The notes: generated by a model not told the origin, from the letters alone. 64,000 nt of DNA from UBA685 sp049890115 (GCA_049890115.1 JBMHCC010000026.1:1-64000); one strand, 5' to 3'. Positions 1 to 8,800 are shown, numbered from the stretch's first letter. Made by a program: numbers and translations.

Positions 1-738
1 ATGTCATGGTTCCTAAATGCTGGCGGTAAAGAGCTATATGACCAGCTATGGGACGAAATGGGCGTTAACGTAAAGGGCTTCATGTTGCAGCCAGTTGGTC
101 CAGAAGCACTTGGTTGGTTTAAAGAGCCAATTAACTCAATGGAAGATTTCCGTAAATATCGTTTCCGCACACCTCCAGGTCTGCCAGGCCAGACTTATAA
201 GGATATTGGTGTTGCTTCTGTTGCTATGGGTGGTGGTGACATTCTGCCAGCTCTGGAAAAAGGCACAATCGACGCTGCTGAATGGTGTTGTCCAAAGCCT
301 GACCGTGATTTCGGTTTCCAGAAAGTGCTAAAGCATTACTATCTGCAGGGTCTGCACCAGGTTGTTGTTAACGCTGACTTATATTTGAATAAAGATGTGT
401 ATAACTCACTGACAGATCACCAGAAAAAGGCAATGGAAGTTGCTGCAAACGCATCACTAATGAAGATGGTGGCAACACGTATCTATGATAATGGTGAAGC
501 ATTGCTTGATCTGACAGAAAACCATGGCGTTATTCTGCATGATACACCAGCTGACTACTTCCCAGCTTATATGAATGCAGCAAATGCATTGCTGGAAAAG
601 AACGCTGCTGAGAATGAATTCTTCGCAGAAGTTTGGCAGTCACAGAAGGATTTTGCACGTATCGCAGTTCCATTCTGGGCCGGCGCACAGGCATCAAATG
701 CCAGCCTCGGCAAGGCTTATGCTGACAGCCTGAAATAA
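1..738 (+). CDS. TRAP transporter solute-binding protein, DctP/TakP type (5' end cut by window)
   Basis: Periplasmic receptor of a tripartite ATP-independent (TRAP) transporter, which hands its ligand to the membrane subunits encoded next. Only the last 245 residues are visible. Family members have about 330-370 residues, and the first methionine here falls within the conserved core, so the real start lies left of the window. Family features seen are the Gly-Trp-Phe plus Lys/Glu-Pro-Ile stretch near residue 40, the YRFRTPPG segment holding the conserved ligand-binding arginine, and an Asp-Ala-Ala-Glu-Trp motif near residue 95. TakP-like receptors have a Glu-Trp-Val-Gly-Pro-like sequence there; this one has Trp-Cys-Cys-Pro. 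The gene ends in a strong terminator, so it is probably made in excess over the permease. The ligand cannot be read from the sequence; the neighbouring dehydrogenases suggest a small hydroxylated acid or sulfonate. Confidence 0.88.
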   Translation: MSWFLNAGGKELYDQLWDEMGVNVKGFMLQPVGPEALGWFKEPINSMEDFRKYRFRTPPGLPGQTYKDIGVASVAMGGGDILPALEKGTIDAAEWCCPKPDRDFGFQKVLKHYYLQGLHQVVVNADLYLNKDVYNSLTDHQKKAMEVAANASLMKMVATRIYDNGEALLDLTENHGVILHDTPADYFPAYMNAANALLEKNAAENEFFAEVWQSQKDFARIAVPFWAGAQASNASLGKAYADSLK

Positions 739-751
739 GCACACTTTTAAA

Positions 752-792
752 ACAGGCCTCTTTTGGTTTTCCCGAAGAGGCCTGTCTTTTTT
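752..792 (+). terminator. Rho-independent terminator after the TRAP binding-protein gene
   Basis: A perfect 11-bp inverted repeat (752-762 with 775-785, ACAGGCCTCTT and its complement) with a 12-base loop is followed by six T residues. It lies between the binding protein and the permease gene. It probably lets some transcription through, giving more receptor than permease. Confidence 0.9.
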
Positions 793-858
793 CTTTATTT
801 TTATAATCATGAATAAATAGCTGGCATAAGACAGCACAACACTTAAGGGGTTGGGGAC

Positions 859-3108
859 ATGGCAGACGAGCCAAAAATTGAAGATCTGGATATTTCAGAT
901 GAGCTAATTGCTGAAAGACGATCATTTGAACCAGGTGAAACACCTGAAGATATGCATCCTGTCATCCGCAAAATTGTCGGCAATATTGATATTTTCAGCA
1001 ATTGGATTGGTCGTATTACCTGTCTACTTCTGATCCCTGTCATTATTTCAATGGTCTATGAGGTGGTGTCTCGCAAGCTGTTTGTTGCGCCAACCATGTG
1101 GGCCTATGATACCAGCCGCATGTTTTGTGGTGCGATGTTTATGCTTGGCGCTGGCTATGCCTTGATGCGCGGCGTTCATATCAGAGCTGATTTTCTATTC
1201 CGCAACTGGTCACCTGTGAACCAAGCACGTGTTGATACGATATTATATCTGCTATTTTATTTTCCAGCGATGCTATTCTTTTTCTGGCTATCAGCTGAAT
1301 ACACCTACAAAGCATGGCTGACATGGGAGCGTACCATGGACACAGCTTTGATGGCACCGCTGGCTCCTGCCAGAAGCGCCATGCCGCTTGGTGCATTATT
1401 CTTGCTGGTACAGGGCATTGCTGAGGTTTTACGTTGCCGTCATAATCTTGATGATTTTAGCCGCAAATGGCTTGACCGTATTGCGCCACTTTATTTAATA
1501 GCGCTGACAGCGATTTTTGTAGAGAGCTTCTTCCCGAACTTGCTGCCAGTTGAAATGCTGCTTGGTGATGGTCTCAAAGGTGCTTTTGGTGTATCGCCAA
1601 AAATCGTTGGCGTCATTATGATTGCTGTGATGTTACTTGCCATTTTTGTTGGCTTCCCAATTTCATTCACGCTGATTTTCCTAGCCTTTGTCTTTGGTGC
1701 ATGGGGCTTTGGTGGCAAGCTGGTATTCTATTTACAGACATTGCAATTTAACTCTGTGATGTTGGAACAGACATTGGCTGCTGTCCCCTTATTTGTCTTT
1801 ATGGGCATTTTGATGGAACAAGCTGGTCTGATGGAGCGTCTATTTACCTCTGTTCAGCTGATGCTGTCACGAACCAGAGGCGCGCTCTATCTAGCAGTTC
1901 TTTTTGTTTCAACCATCTTTGCCGCTGCCACAGGTATTGTGGGGGCATCTGTGACGATTTTGGGCATTATGGCTGCTAAGACCATGAATCGCTCAGGCTA
2001 TGATGTTCGTCTGGCAGCAGGTACGATCACAGCAGGTGGTACGCTTGGTATTTTGATCCCGCCATCTATCATGCTGGTGGTGATGGGTCCTGTGCTAGAA
2101 GTGCCTGTCACAGATTTATTTGCCGCAGCGATTATTCCAGGCATTTTACTAGCCTCTTTATATGCTGCTTATGCGCTCATCCGCTGCTGGTTGAACCCAT
2201 CATTGGGGCCAATTTTGCAACCTGAGGATCAGCCTGTCACATCACAATATTACTGGCTTGAAGCTGTGTTGGTGATTGGCGCAATTTTATTGTTATTCAC
2301 CTTTATGATTATGGGTTTGAATGGCAATCTTGCTGGCATTTTCCCATTTTCATCATTCCTGATTCCGCTTGGCTGGGCAGCTATGATGTATTTTGCCTCA
2401 CGCTGGGTCAGAGATAATAAGCCTGCTGGTTTCTTCTTTTCTGACTTATGGCATGAATTTTTCATGGGCCTTGTGCCACCATCAACACTTGTGGCTTTTG
2501 CACTTGGCTCAATCTTATTTGGCTGGGCAACACCAACAGAAGGTGCAGCTTGTGGTGCCTTTGGTGCGCTTGTTCTGGCGCTGGCCTATCGCAAGCTAAC
2601 ATTACAAGGTCTGTTTGATGCGTTGCTAAAGACCCTAGAGCTATCTGTTCTGATCCTGTTCCTTGTTGCAGCATCGAACTTCTTTGGCGCTGTGTTCTCA
2701 CGTCTTGGCACACCAACTATGCTAACTGACTTCTTATTAGCATGGGATTTATCGCCAACATTGATTTTGATTATCATCATGGCGATGATCTTCCTGCTTG
2801 GCTGGCCATTAGAATGGGTGCCGATTGTATTGATTATCGTACCTATCTTGATACCTGTTCTGGTCAAACTAGATGTCAATTTAACCTGGTTTGGTATCTT
2901 AGTTGCGGTGAATTTGCAGACAGCCTGGCTCAGCCCACCTGTCGCACTATCAGCCTATTTCCTGAAAGGCGTTGTGCCTGAATGGGATCTAAAAGATATC
3001 TATCTTGGGATGATGCAATTTATGGGCATTCAGCTGATCGGTCTTATCCTGATCTTTGTCTTCCCTGAAATTGCACTATGGTTACCGAATTACATTTATG
3101 GAAATTAA
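859..3108 (+). CDS. TRAP transporter permease, fused DctQ-DctM subunits
   Basis: Inner-membrane part of the TRAP transporter, which uses the sodium gradient to import ligand delivered by the binding protein upstream. In this 749-residue protein the four-helix small subunit (about residues 45-190) is fused to the twelve-helix large subunit (about 215-745). Separate DctQ and DctM are about 170 and 430 residues, so the length fits a fusion with a hydrophobic connector. The DctM signature (Gly-Gly-Thr-Leu-Gly then Leu-Ile-Pro-Pro-Ser-Ile) is present near residue 395. An AGGGG-like ribosome site precedes the ATG at 859. The next gene starts three bases after the stop, so the dehydrogenase is almost certainly co-transcribed. 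Confidence 0.93.
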   Translation: MADEPKIEDLDISDELIAERRSFEPGETPEDMHPVIRKIVGNIDIFSNWIGRITCLLLIPVIISMVYEVVSRKLFVAPTMWAYDTSRMFCGAMFMLGAGYALMRGVHIRADFLFRNWSPVNQARVDTILYLLFYFPAMLFFFWLSAEYTYKAWLTWERTMDTALMAPLAPARSAMPLGALFLLVQGIAEVLRCRHNLDDFSRKWLDRIAPLYLIALTAIFVESFFPNLLPVEMLLGDGLKGAFGVSPKIVGVIMIAVMLLAIFVGFPISFTLIFLAFVFGAWGFGGKLVFYLQTLQFNSVMLEQTLAAVPLFVFMGILMEQAGLMERLFTSVQLMLSRTRGALYLAVLFVSTIFAAATGIVGASVTILGIMAAKTMNRSGYDVRLAAGTITAGGTLGILIPPSIMLVVMGPVLEVPVTDLFAAAIIPGILLASLYAAYALIRCWLNPSLGPILQPEDQPVTSQYYWLEAVLVIGAILLLFTFMIMGLNGNLAGIFPFSSFLIPLGWAAMMYFASRWVRDNKPAGFFFSDLWHEFFMGLVPPSTLVAFALGSILFGWATPTEGAACGAFGALVLALAYRKLTLQGLFDALLKTLELSVLILFLVAASNFFGAVFSRLGTPTMLTDFLLAWDLSPTLILIIIMAMIFLLGWPLEWVPIVLIIVPILIPVLVKLDVNLTWFGILVAVNLQTAWLSPPVALSAYFLKGVVPEWDLKDIYLGMMQFMGIQLIGLILIFVFPEIALWLPNYIYGN

Positions 3109-3111
3109 ATC

Positions 3112-4416
3112 ATGACGATTACCTATTTGAAAAAAGCGGCAAAGACACCGCAAACTGGCACTGAAGATACACGCCGCATTGTTTCTGATATGCTTGCCAA
3201 GATAGAAGCAGGCGGTGAAGAAGCTGCCTTGCAATATGGCCGCGATCTTGATGGCTATAATGGCCCTGCTATCGTCAGTGATGAGGTAATTGCCAATGCC
3301 GCATCTGCGGTATCTCAGCAGCTGAAAGATGATATTCAATTTGCCTATGATAGAGTGACTAAATTTGCGCATGCACAAAAAGACTCAATCAAGGAGTTTG
3401 AAACAGAATTATCACCTGGCCTATGGGCAGGTCAAAAGCTGATACCGATTGAAACAGCTGGCTGTTATGTACCAGGTGGTCGTTATGCTCATGTGGCATC
3501 TGCGATTATGTCTATTGCCACAGCACGTGTCGCAGGTGTTGAAAATGTGATTGCCTGTACCGCACCTCAGGGTGATGAGGGCCCGAATCCTGCGATTTTA
3601 TATGCGATGAATTTATGTGGTGCTGATACCATCTTGTCACTTGGCGGGGTTCAAGGCATTGCATCAATGGCATTTGGTCTGTTTACTGGCAAGCCAGCAC
3701 GTATTTTGGTTGGCCCTGGCAACCGATTTGTGGCAGAGGCAAAGCGCACGCTTTATGGTCGTGTTGGCATTGATATGTTTGCTGGCCCAACTGAGATTGC
3801 CGTCATTGCTGATGAGACAGCTGATCCGCAAATTGTGGCAGAAGATCTAGTCTCACAAGCAGAACATGGCCCTGATTCTCCAGCATGGCTCTTTACCACA
3901 TCTCAAAAATTAGCTGATGATGTGATGGGACTGATGGATGGGCTGATTAACTCATTACCTGAGACAGCACGCAATGCTGCCACTGCTGCATGGCGTGATT
4001 ATGGTGAGGTTGTGCTATGTGACACTGATGAAGAAGTTGCCATTGTCTCTGATGATTATGCCGCTGAGCATCTGGAAGTGCAAACAGCCAAGGATGAGTG
4101 GTATAGTGAGCGTTTGAAAAATTATGGCTCACTATTTGTTGGTGAAGAAACAACCGTCTCTTATGGTGATAAATGTTCAGGTACCAATCATATCCTGCCA
4201 ACCAAGGGGGCAGCGCATTATACAGGTGGTCTGTCAGTTCATAAATATATGAAAGTGGTAACCACCCAGCGTATGACACAAGAAGCCAATCGTGAGGTAG
4301 GTGCTGCTGCAGCGCGTATTTCACGTCTTGAGGGTATGGAAGGTCATGCACGTGCTGGTGATGTGCGTTTGCGCAAATATTTTCCAGGGGAAAATTTGGT
4401 AGAACGTGATAGCTAA
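3112..4416 (+). CDS. hpsN: Histidinol-dehydrogenase-family enzyme, probably sulfopropanediol 3-dehydrogenase (HpsN-like)
   Basis: NAD-dependent, zinc-containing dehydrogenase of the HisD fold, expected to oxidise a primary alcohol to a carboxylate in two steps. The 434-residue length is normal. Residues matching the HisD zinc ligands are all present: Gln249, His252, Asp353 and His412. The catalytic Glu-His pair is Glu319-His320. The N-terminus, the PGGRY segment near 121, and linkage to a TRAP transporter and an alcohol dehydrogenase resemble hpsN loci, where the enzyme converts 2,3-dihydroxypropanesulfonate to sulfolactate. No histidine-biosynthesis gene is nearby. Another small polyol could be the substrate, and no sulfolactate-degrading gene is in the window, so the specific function is inference. 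It starts 3 bases after the permease gene. Confidence 0.72.
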   Translation: MTITYLKKAAKTPQTGTEDTRRIVSDMLAKIEAGGEEAALQYGRDLDGYNGPAIVSDEVIANAASAVSQQLKDDIQFAYDRVTKFAHAQKDSIKEFETELSPGLWAGQKLIPIETAGCYVPGGRYAHVASAIMSIATARVAGVENVIACTAPQGDEGPNPAILYAMNLCGADTILSLGGVQGIASMAFGLFTGKPARILVGPGNRFVAEAKRTLYGRVGIDMFAGPTEIAVIADETADPQIVAEDLVSQAEHGPDSPAWLFTTSQKLADDVMGLMDGLINSLPETARNAATAAWRDYGEVVLCDTDEEVAIVSDDYAAEHLEVQTAKDEWYSERLKNYGSLFVGEETTVSYGDKCSGTNHILPTKGAAHYTGGLSVHKYMKVVTTQRMTQEANREVGAAAARISRLEGMEGHARAGDVRLRKYFPGENLVERDS

Positions 4417-4428
4417 AGTGCCTATGTC

Positions 4429-5415
4429 ATGAAAGCCTTATTTTACACAGGAACACAGCAGACAGAAATCCGTGATACTGATGCCGCTATCGCAGCTGAT
4501 GGTGAGGTTATTGTTGATCTGTCTTATTGTGGGTTATGTGGCTCTGATATGCATGCTTGGCATGGCCATGATGAAAGACGAATTCCGCCTTTGATCCTAG
4601 GCCATGAAGCTGTTGGTATCGCCCGCGATGGTGCATTTGCTGGCAAGGCGGTTGCGATTAATCCGCTGATGGCTTGTGGTGATTGTTCTTTTTGTCATTC
4701 TGGCAGAGAGCATCTTTGTCCTGACAGAGAAATGATCGGCATGAGACGCCCTGGTGGTTTTGCTGAAGAAGTGGCTGTTAGGCAGGCCAATCTGTCATTA
4801 TTGCCAGATAATCTCAGCCTTGCTGATGCAGCTTTGGCAGAGCCGCTTGCCTGTGCGGTGCATGCTGTTTCTTTGGCATTATCCCATCCGCAAAAAGATA
4901 AGCATCATGATGTTGTGGTACTTGGTGGCGGTGCTATCGGCCTGATGGCTGCTTTGGTGTTCCGTCATCATGGTTTTACCTCTTTAAAAATCGCTGAAAC
5001 TAATCAGGGCAGACGTGACATATTGCAGGCACTTGGTGGTATGAGTGCCTATGATCCCATTACTGAGCCTGCGCCAGCATCCTCTGCTGATATTGTTCTT
5101 GACGCGGTTGGCTCACAACAGACGCGCAAAGCAGCTTGTGAGATTGTGCGCCCTGGTGGCAATATCATTCATATTGGCTTGCAAGATAATTTTGATGGTG
5201 TTGATTCGCGTCGTCTGACCTTGCAGGAAATCACTTTTCAGGGCACTTATTGCTACCAAAATGATGATTTTGCTGAAGCCATTAATTTACTTGCCACGGG
5301 TGCTGTGTCCTCACAAGGCTGGACACAAATCAGGCCTCTTGATGAGGGGGGTCAGTCATTCTGGGACGTTCACAATGGGACCGCTCCACCAAAAATCATC
5401 TTGCAATGCCGCTAG
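4429..5415 (+). CDS. Zinc-dependent alcohol dehydrogenase (MDR family)
   Basis: Medium-chain dehydrogenase that oxidises a secondary alcohol with NAD(P). In 328 residues it has the catalytic-zinc ligands Cys37, His59, Glu60 and Glu138, four structural-zinc cysteines (83, 86, 89, 97), and a Rossmann GGGAIG at 166-171. It resembles sorbitol/threonine-dehydrogenase-type enzymes. It lies 12 bases downstream of the HpsN-like gene in the same operon. Dihydroxypropanesulfonate pathways use a 2-dehydrogenase (HpsO/HpsP) together with HpsN, so it may interconvert the enantiomers of the imported substrate. That assignment rests on context only. Confidence 0.85.
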   Translation: MKALFYTGTQQTEIRDTDAAIAADGEVIVDLSYCGLCGSDMHAWHGHDERRIPPLILGHEAVGIARDGAFAGKAVAINPLMACGDCSFCHSGREHLCPDREMIGMRRPGGFAEEVAVRQANLSLLPDNLSLADAALAEPLACAVHAVSLALSHPQKDKHHDVVVLGGGAIGLMAALVFRHHGFTSLKIAETNQGRRDILQALGGMSAYDPITEPAPASSADIVLDAVGSQQTRKAACEIVRPGGNIIHIGLQDNFDGVDSRRLTLQEITFQGTYCYQNDDFAEAINLLATGAVSSQGWTQIRPLDEGGQSFWDVHNGTAPPKIILQCR

Positions 5416-5440
5416 CATTGCATCTGTCAGGAGACATATC

Positions 5441-5818
5441 ATGATGAAATTTGCTCTTATGAAACCATTATTGGCCAGCGTGATTGCTGTCTTTTCGATG
5501 CTATTGGCTTTTTCCGCACCGGCGAAAGCTGATCTGATTAATGGGTATCAGCTTAATCAATATTGTTTATCACAAAACCCGAATGATGATGCGATTTGCA
5601 TTGTCTATATTACGGGGGCAGTTGATGCGATCACCACAATGGATCTGATAGCTGAAAAGACGCTTAATCAGGAAAAACGCTTTTGTGTGCCAGATGGCAC
5701 ATCGCCAGATGATCTCAAAGATGCGGTGATGAATTGGTTAGCACGTGATGGTGCTGACCTTGATTTTGCAGCAACCTTGCTGATTCTAGGCGCTGTTGAA
5801 AATCGTTATAGCTGCTAG
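5441..5818 (+). CDS. Rap1a/Tai-like small secreted protein
   Basis: A 125-residue exported protein. A signal peptide ends near Ala-Lys-Ala/Asp (about residue 32). The mature part has four cysteines and the layout of the Rap1a/Tai immunity fold: a Tyr-Ile-Thr-Gly-Ala-Val-Asp-Ala segment, a FCVPDGTSPDDL-like segment, and a final Cys after a helical stretch. In Serratia the family protects against type VI secreted effectors, but orphan members are common in proteobacteria and their role is unknown. The open frame runs upstream into the dehydrogenase gene. ATG 5441 was chosen because AGGAG lies seven bases before it and the signal peptide begins there. No toxin or secretion gene is nearby. Confidence 0.75.
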   Translation: MMKFALMKPLLASVIAVFSMLLAFSAPAKADLINGYQLNQYCLSQNPNDDAICIVYITGAVDAITTMDLIAEKTLNQEKRFCVPDGTSPDDLKDAVMNWLARDGADLDFAATLLILGAVENRYSC

Positions 5819-5829
5819 TCAAATGAAAC

Positions 5830-5855
5830 AACCAGATAGATAGCTATCTGGTTTT
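5830..5855. terminator. Bidirectional hairpin between convergent genes
   Basis: A perfect 10-bp inverted repeat (5830-5839 with 5844-5853, AACCAGATAG and its complement) with a four-base loop is followed by T residues on the plus strand. It sits between the Rap1a-like gene and the convergent GMC oxidoreductase gene and overlaps the latter's stop codon. Confidence 0.7.
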
Positions 5856-7468
5856 CATCCTTGCCTATCTTCTAGAATCATATCAGCTGCTTTTTCACCG
5901 ATCATGATACAAGGTGCATTAGTATTGCCAGACACGATTGATGGCATGATAGACGCATCTGCCACACGCAAATTATCAATGCCATAAACAGCTAGCCTTG
6001 GTGAGACCACAGCCTGATTATCAGTCCCCATTCGGCAGGTGCTTGTCGGATGATAAATCGTCTGGGCATGACGACGTGCGACCTCTAGATGATCTTCATC
6101 ACTCACCATATCACCAACAACCGTATGCTCTCTGACAATAAAGGGCTTTAGGGCAGGCATTTGTGCCATTTCTCTGGCAAAGCGAACCGCACGGATAGCA
6201 CATAGCTGATCAGCTTTTGCCGACAGATAATTAGCGTAAATTTTCGGATAATCATGCGAATCAGGAGAGGTGATATGTATTGTGCCTCTGCTTTCTGGAC
6301 GCAGCTGACACACAGATGAGGTAAAGCCTGAAAAAGGATGCATAACCAAACCTGGCTTATCAGCACTTAGTGGCTGGAAATGAAATTGAATATCTGGTGT
6401 ATCTAGCCCAGCCATTGATTTGGCAAAAATCGCAACCTGAGATGCGCCAAGGCTCATCGGGCCGCCGCGAAACAACCCATATTGCAAGCCGATAGATAGC
6501 TTACCTATGGAAGAGTTAATCATATCATTCAAAGTTGGCACATTGGTTTCAAAGACAAGCCTGATTTGCAGGTGATCTTGTAATGCTTCACCAACACCTT
6601 GACTTTCATGACGCAATCTCACACCTGCTTTTTGCAAGATATCACCACGCCCAATGCCTGATAATTCCAGTAATTGCGGGCTACCTATTGCACCAGCTGA
6701 TAAAATGACCTCACCACCATCTTTTAGCAATGCTTGGCGCATATCACCTTTAACATCAAAGGCAACACCGCAGACAGCTTTGTCATTGCCTTGTTCAAAT
6801 AGCAGATGATGACAATGAGCATTTGTCTGAATGACTAGGTTTTTTCGTGCTTTGATAGGTTTTAAAAATGCCTTGGCAGATGAACAACGAAGCCCTTTTT
6901 TGGCTGTTTGGTCAAAATAAGCGACACCTTCTTGAACAGCACCATTATAATCATCTGTGCGCGGGACACCCATTTCAACAGCGGCATCAATAAAGGCTTC
7001 TGAAATTTTACTTTTGGCTCTGATCTTTGAGACAGCTAGCCCGCCATCACCACCATGAAGCTCATTAGCGCCTTCTTCAAATGATTCAGAGCGTTTGAAT
7101 AATGGCAGAACGTCATCATAAGACCATCCCTGATTTCCTGATTGTGCCCAGCTATCATAATCTTCTGCCTGACCACGAACATATAGCAAGCCATTAATCG
7201 AGGATGAGCCGCCAAGTGTTTTACCGCGTGGCCAATCTAATTGGCGACCATGTAATTCTGGTTCTGCTTCTGTTTTATAACACCAATCTGTCTTTGGATT
7301 ATGAAGTGTTTTGAAATAGCCAACAGGGATATGAATCCACGGGTTATTGTCAGGCCCACCAGCCTCTAATAACAATACTCTAATCTCAGGATTAGCTGTT
7401 AACCTATTAGCTATGACGCAGCCAGATGACCCTGCACCAACGATGATATAATCATATTTTTGTGCCAA
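5855..7468 (-). CDS. GMC-family oxidoreductase (choline/alcohol dehydrogenase-like)
   Basis: FAD-dependent oxidoreductase of the glucose-methanol-choline family, expected to oxidise a primary alcohol and pass electrons to the respiratory chain or oxygen. The FAD dinucleotide motif GAGSSG lies near residue 12. The GMC signature GGSSSING follows near residue 85, and the C-terminal active-site segment has Tyr-His-Pro-Thr-Ser-Thr-Cys-Arg-Met-Gly and the SGNTNAPC segment. I place the start at TTG 7468 (537 residues): GGGGGA lies just upstream and the FAD motif then sits at its usual distance from the N-terminus. An ATG at 7537 would add 23 residues of unlikely sequence. It resembles BetA, but no betaine-aldehyde dehydrogenase or choline transporter is nearby, so the substrate is unknown. 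Confidence 0.88.
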   Translation of the reverse strand: MAQKYDYIIVGAGSSGCVIANRLTANPEIRVLLLEAGGPDNNPWIHIPVGYFKTLHNPKTDWCYKTEAEPELHGRQLDWPRGKTLGGSSSINGLLYVRGQAEDYDSWAQSGNQGWSYDDVLPLFKRSESFEEGANELHGGDGGLAVSKIRAKSKISEAFIDAAVEMGVPRTDDYNGAVQEGVAYFDQTAKKGLRCSSAKAFLKPIKARKNLVIQTNAHCHHLLFEQGNDKAVCGVAFDVKGDMRQALLKDGGEVILSAGAIGSPQLLELSGIGRGDILQKAGVRLRHESQGVGEALQDHLQIRLVFETNVPTLNDMINSSIGKLSIGLQYGLFRGGPMSLGASQVAIFAKSMAGLDTPDIQFHFQPLSADKPGLVMHPFSGFTSSVCQLRPESRGTIHITSPDSHDYPKIYANYLSAKADQLCAIRAVRFAREMAQMPALKPFIVREHTVVGDMVSDEDHLEVARRHAQTIYHPTSTCRMGTDNQAVVSPRLAVYGIDNLRVADASIMPSIVSGNTNAPCIMIGEKAADMILEDRQG

Positions 7469-7602
7469 GAAATTTCCCCCAAAAACATTTGCGAAAACCA
7501 CAGCAAAATCTGCAGAAGCTGAACGCAAGACAGCCACTCTTTTTTAGCAATTTGCCTGCCAAACAGCAAGCATCACAGCTAATTCTGCAAAGCGACAAAA
7601 AC

Positions 7603-7634
7603 AAAAAGCCATCTTGTTTCCAAGATGGCTTTTT
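7603..7634 (-). terminator. Strong hairpin terminator after the ATP-grasp gene
   Basis: A perfect 14-bp inverted repeat (7603-7616 with 7621-7634, AAAAAGCCATCTTG and its complement) has a four-base loop. A-rich and T-rich stem ends let it work in both directions. It lies 40 bases after the ATP-grasp stop and separates that gene from the GMC gene. Confidence 0.9.
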
Positions 7635-7673
7635 ATCATGGCTGACCAGGTTTTGAAGAGCCAGAGGAAAAAC

Positions 7674-8660
7674 CTAGCTTGCCATTGATGAGAGGGGGTT
7701 TAGTGTTGATAATTCGCTGCCTAAATAATCTGCTAGCTGTCCCATGGCCGATAGATCTGCCCTGTTTTCAGCGTCACTATTATAGTTTGTATTGGTGTTA
7801 ATATCATAGACATAAGGCGTACCATCAGCATCTTGAATAAATTCAAAGGCTGCAACATCAAGGCCCTCATCTGCCATCACCTGCTGCATCTTTGGCACTA
7901 GGAACTGGCCTGTTGGTGAGGTTGCAAAACCATCTTCAATGTCAAACGCAAAGCGCGGCTCTGCATCTGCCATACAGGTACTGGCATCAAGCGCACAGAC
8001 ATCTGCTGGGCATAATTCAAACCCGTTTGAGGTATCAACCTGAACCGCATAAACCAGCTCGCGGCCAATAAATTCAACACGCCTTATCAACTGATCAGGT
8101 GCTGCTATATATTTTTGAACCAAGGTAATGCCATCGACAGATGGGTCGAAATCAGGACCATTTACATAATCAGCAAGCGCATTACGTGACCGGAATAGCT
8201 GAACCCCTAACCCTTTGCCTGCACGGTTATGTTTGGTGATAATTGGCTGACCATCAAAGGCATCAAAGGCTGCAATAACAGATTGTGCATCTGTTGCTGC
8301 GATTGTCTTTGGTACCTGTAATCCTGCTTTTGCCAATGCTGCATATTGCACCATTTTTGACAATTCAATTTGAATGGCTGACCTGCCATTTAGGACATGT
8401 CGGTTCTGCCCTTCTAACCACGCCAATAGACCCGTTGTCATCTCAGGCGCATAACGATTGCCTCTGGTATGAGATGAGGCACTCATTCGATTATAGAACA
8501 CACCAATAGGGGCCTCATCACCAAGCGCGATTGCCGCTGCGACAGACATATCCCAATCGACATAAGGCAGGCCACGTTCTGCAAAAGCAGCAAATAACGG
8601 CGCTGTCCAATCACTATTTTCATGAATGACATAAATTGCTGGCTGCTGGGAGGAAATCAT
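7674..8660 (-). CDS. ATP-grasp / RimK-like ligase of unknown substrate
   Basis: A 328-residue ATP-grasp protein. The central part has the ATP-binding Ile-Ile-Thr-Lys-His-Asn and Gly-Lys-Gly-Leu-Gly-Val stretch (about residues 140-155). Near residue 290 is Tyr-Asp-Ile-Asn-Thr-Asn-Thr-Asn-Tyr-Asn, matching the Mg-ATP Asp/Asn site of RimK and glutathione-synthetase-like ligases. These enzymes join a carboxylate to an amine through an acylphosphate. The N-terminal 100 residues would give substrate specificity and I do not recognise them. The gene is monocistronic: an AT-rich leader of about 160 bases precedes it and a strong terminator follows. It does not look like RimK, GshB or a D-Ala ligase proper, so no symbol is given. 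Confidence 0.78.
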   Translation of the reverse strand: MISSQQPAIYVIHENSDWTAPLFAAFAERGLPYVDWDMSVAAAIALGDEAPIGVFYNRMSASSHTRGNRYAPEMTTGLLAWLEGQNRHVLNGRSAIQIELSKMVQYAALAKAGLQVPKTIAATDAQSVIAAFDAFDGQPIITKHNRAGKGLGVQLFRSRNALADYVNGPDFDPSVDGITLVQKYIAAPDQLIRRVEFIGRELVYAVQVDTSNGFELCPADVCALDASTCMADAEPRFAFDIEDGFATSPTGQFLVPKMQQVMADEGLDVAAFEFIQDADGTPYVYDINTNTNYNSDAENRADLSAMGQLADYLGSELSTLNPLSSMAS

Positions 8661-8800
8661 GTGGCTGCTCCTTATACCGACCCATCGTCTTCCTAGGAAA
8701 TAGTAATTTTTTTCTTAATTCTCTAGAAACAAAGATGAATTAAGATAATTTTTTTAATTTTTGATTAATAAATGCAAATAGGTTCTATTTTGTTCAATAT

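Noticed and set aside
5261..5440. N-terminal extension of the Rap1a-like protein into the dehydrogenase gene.
   Set aside because: It would bury the signal peptide; ATG 5441 has a good ribosome site.
7469..7537. Longer GMC protein starting at ATG 7537.
   Set aside because: The 23 extra residues do not look like a family N-terminus, while TTG 7468 has a strong GGGGGA site and the right distance to the FAD motif.
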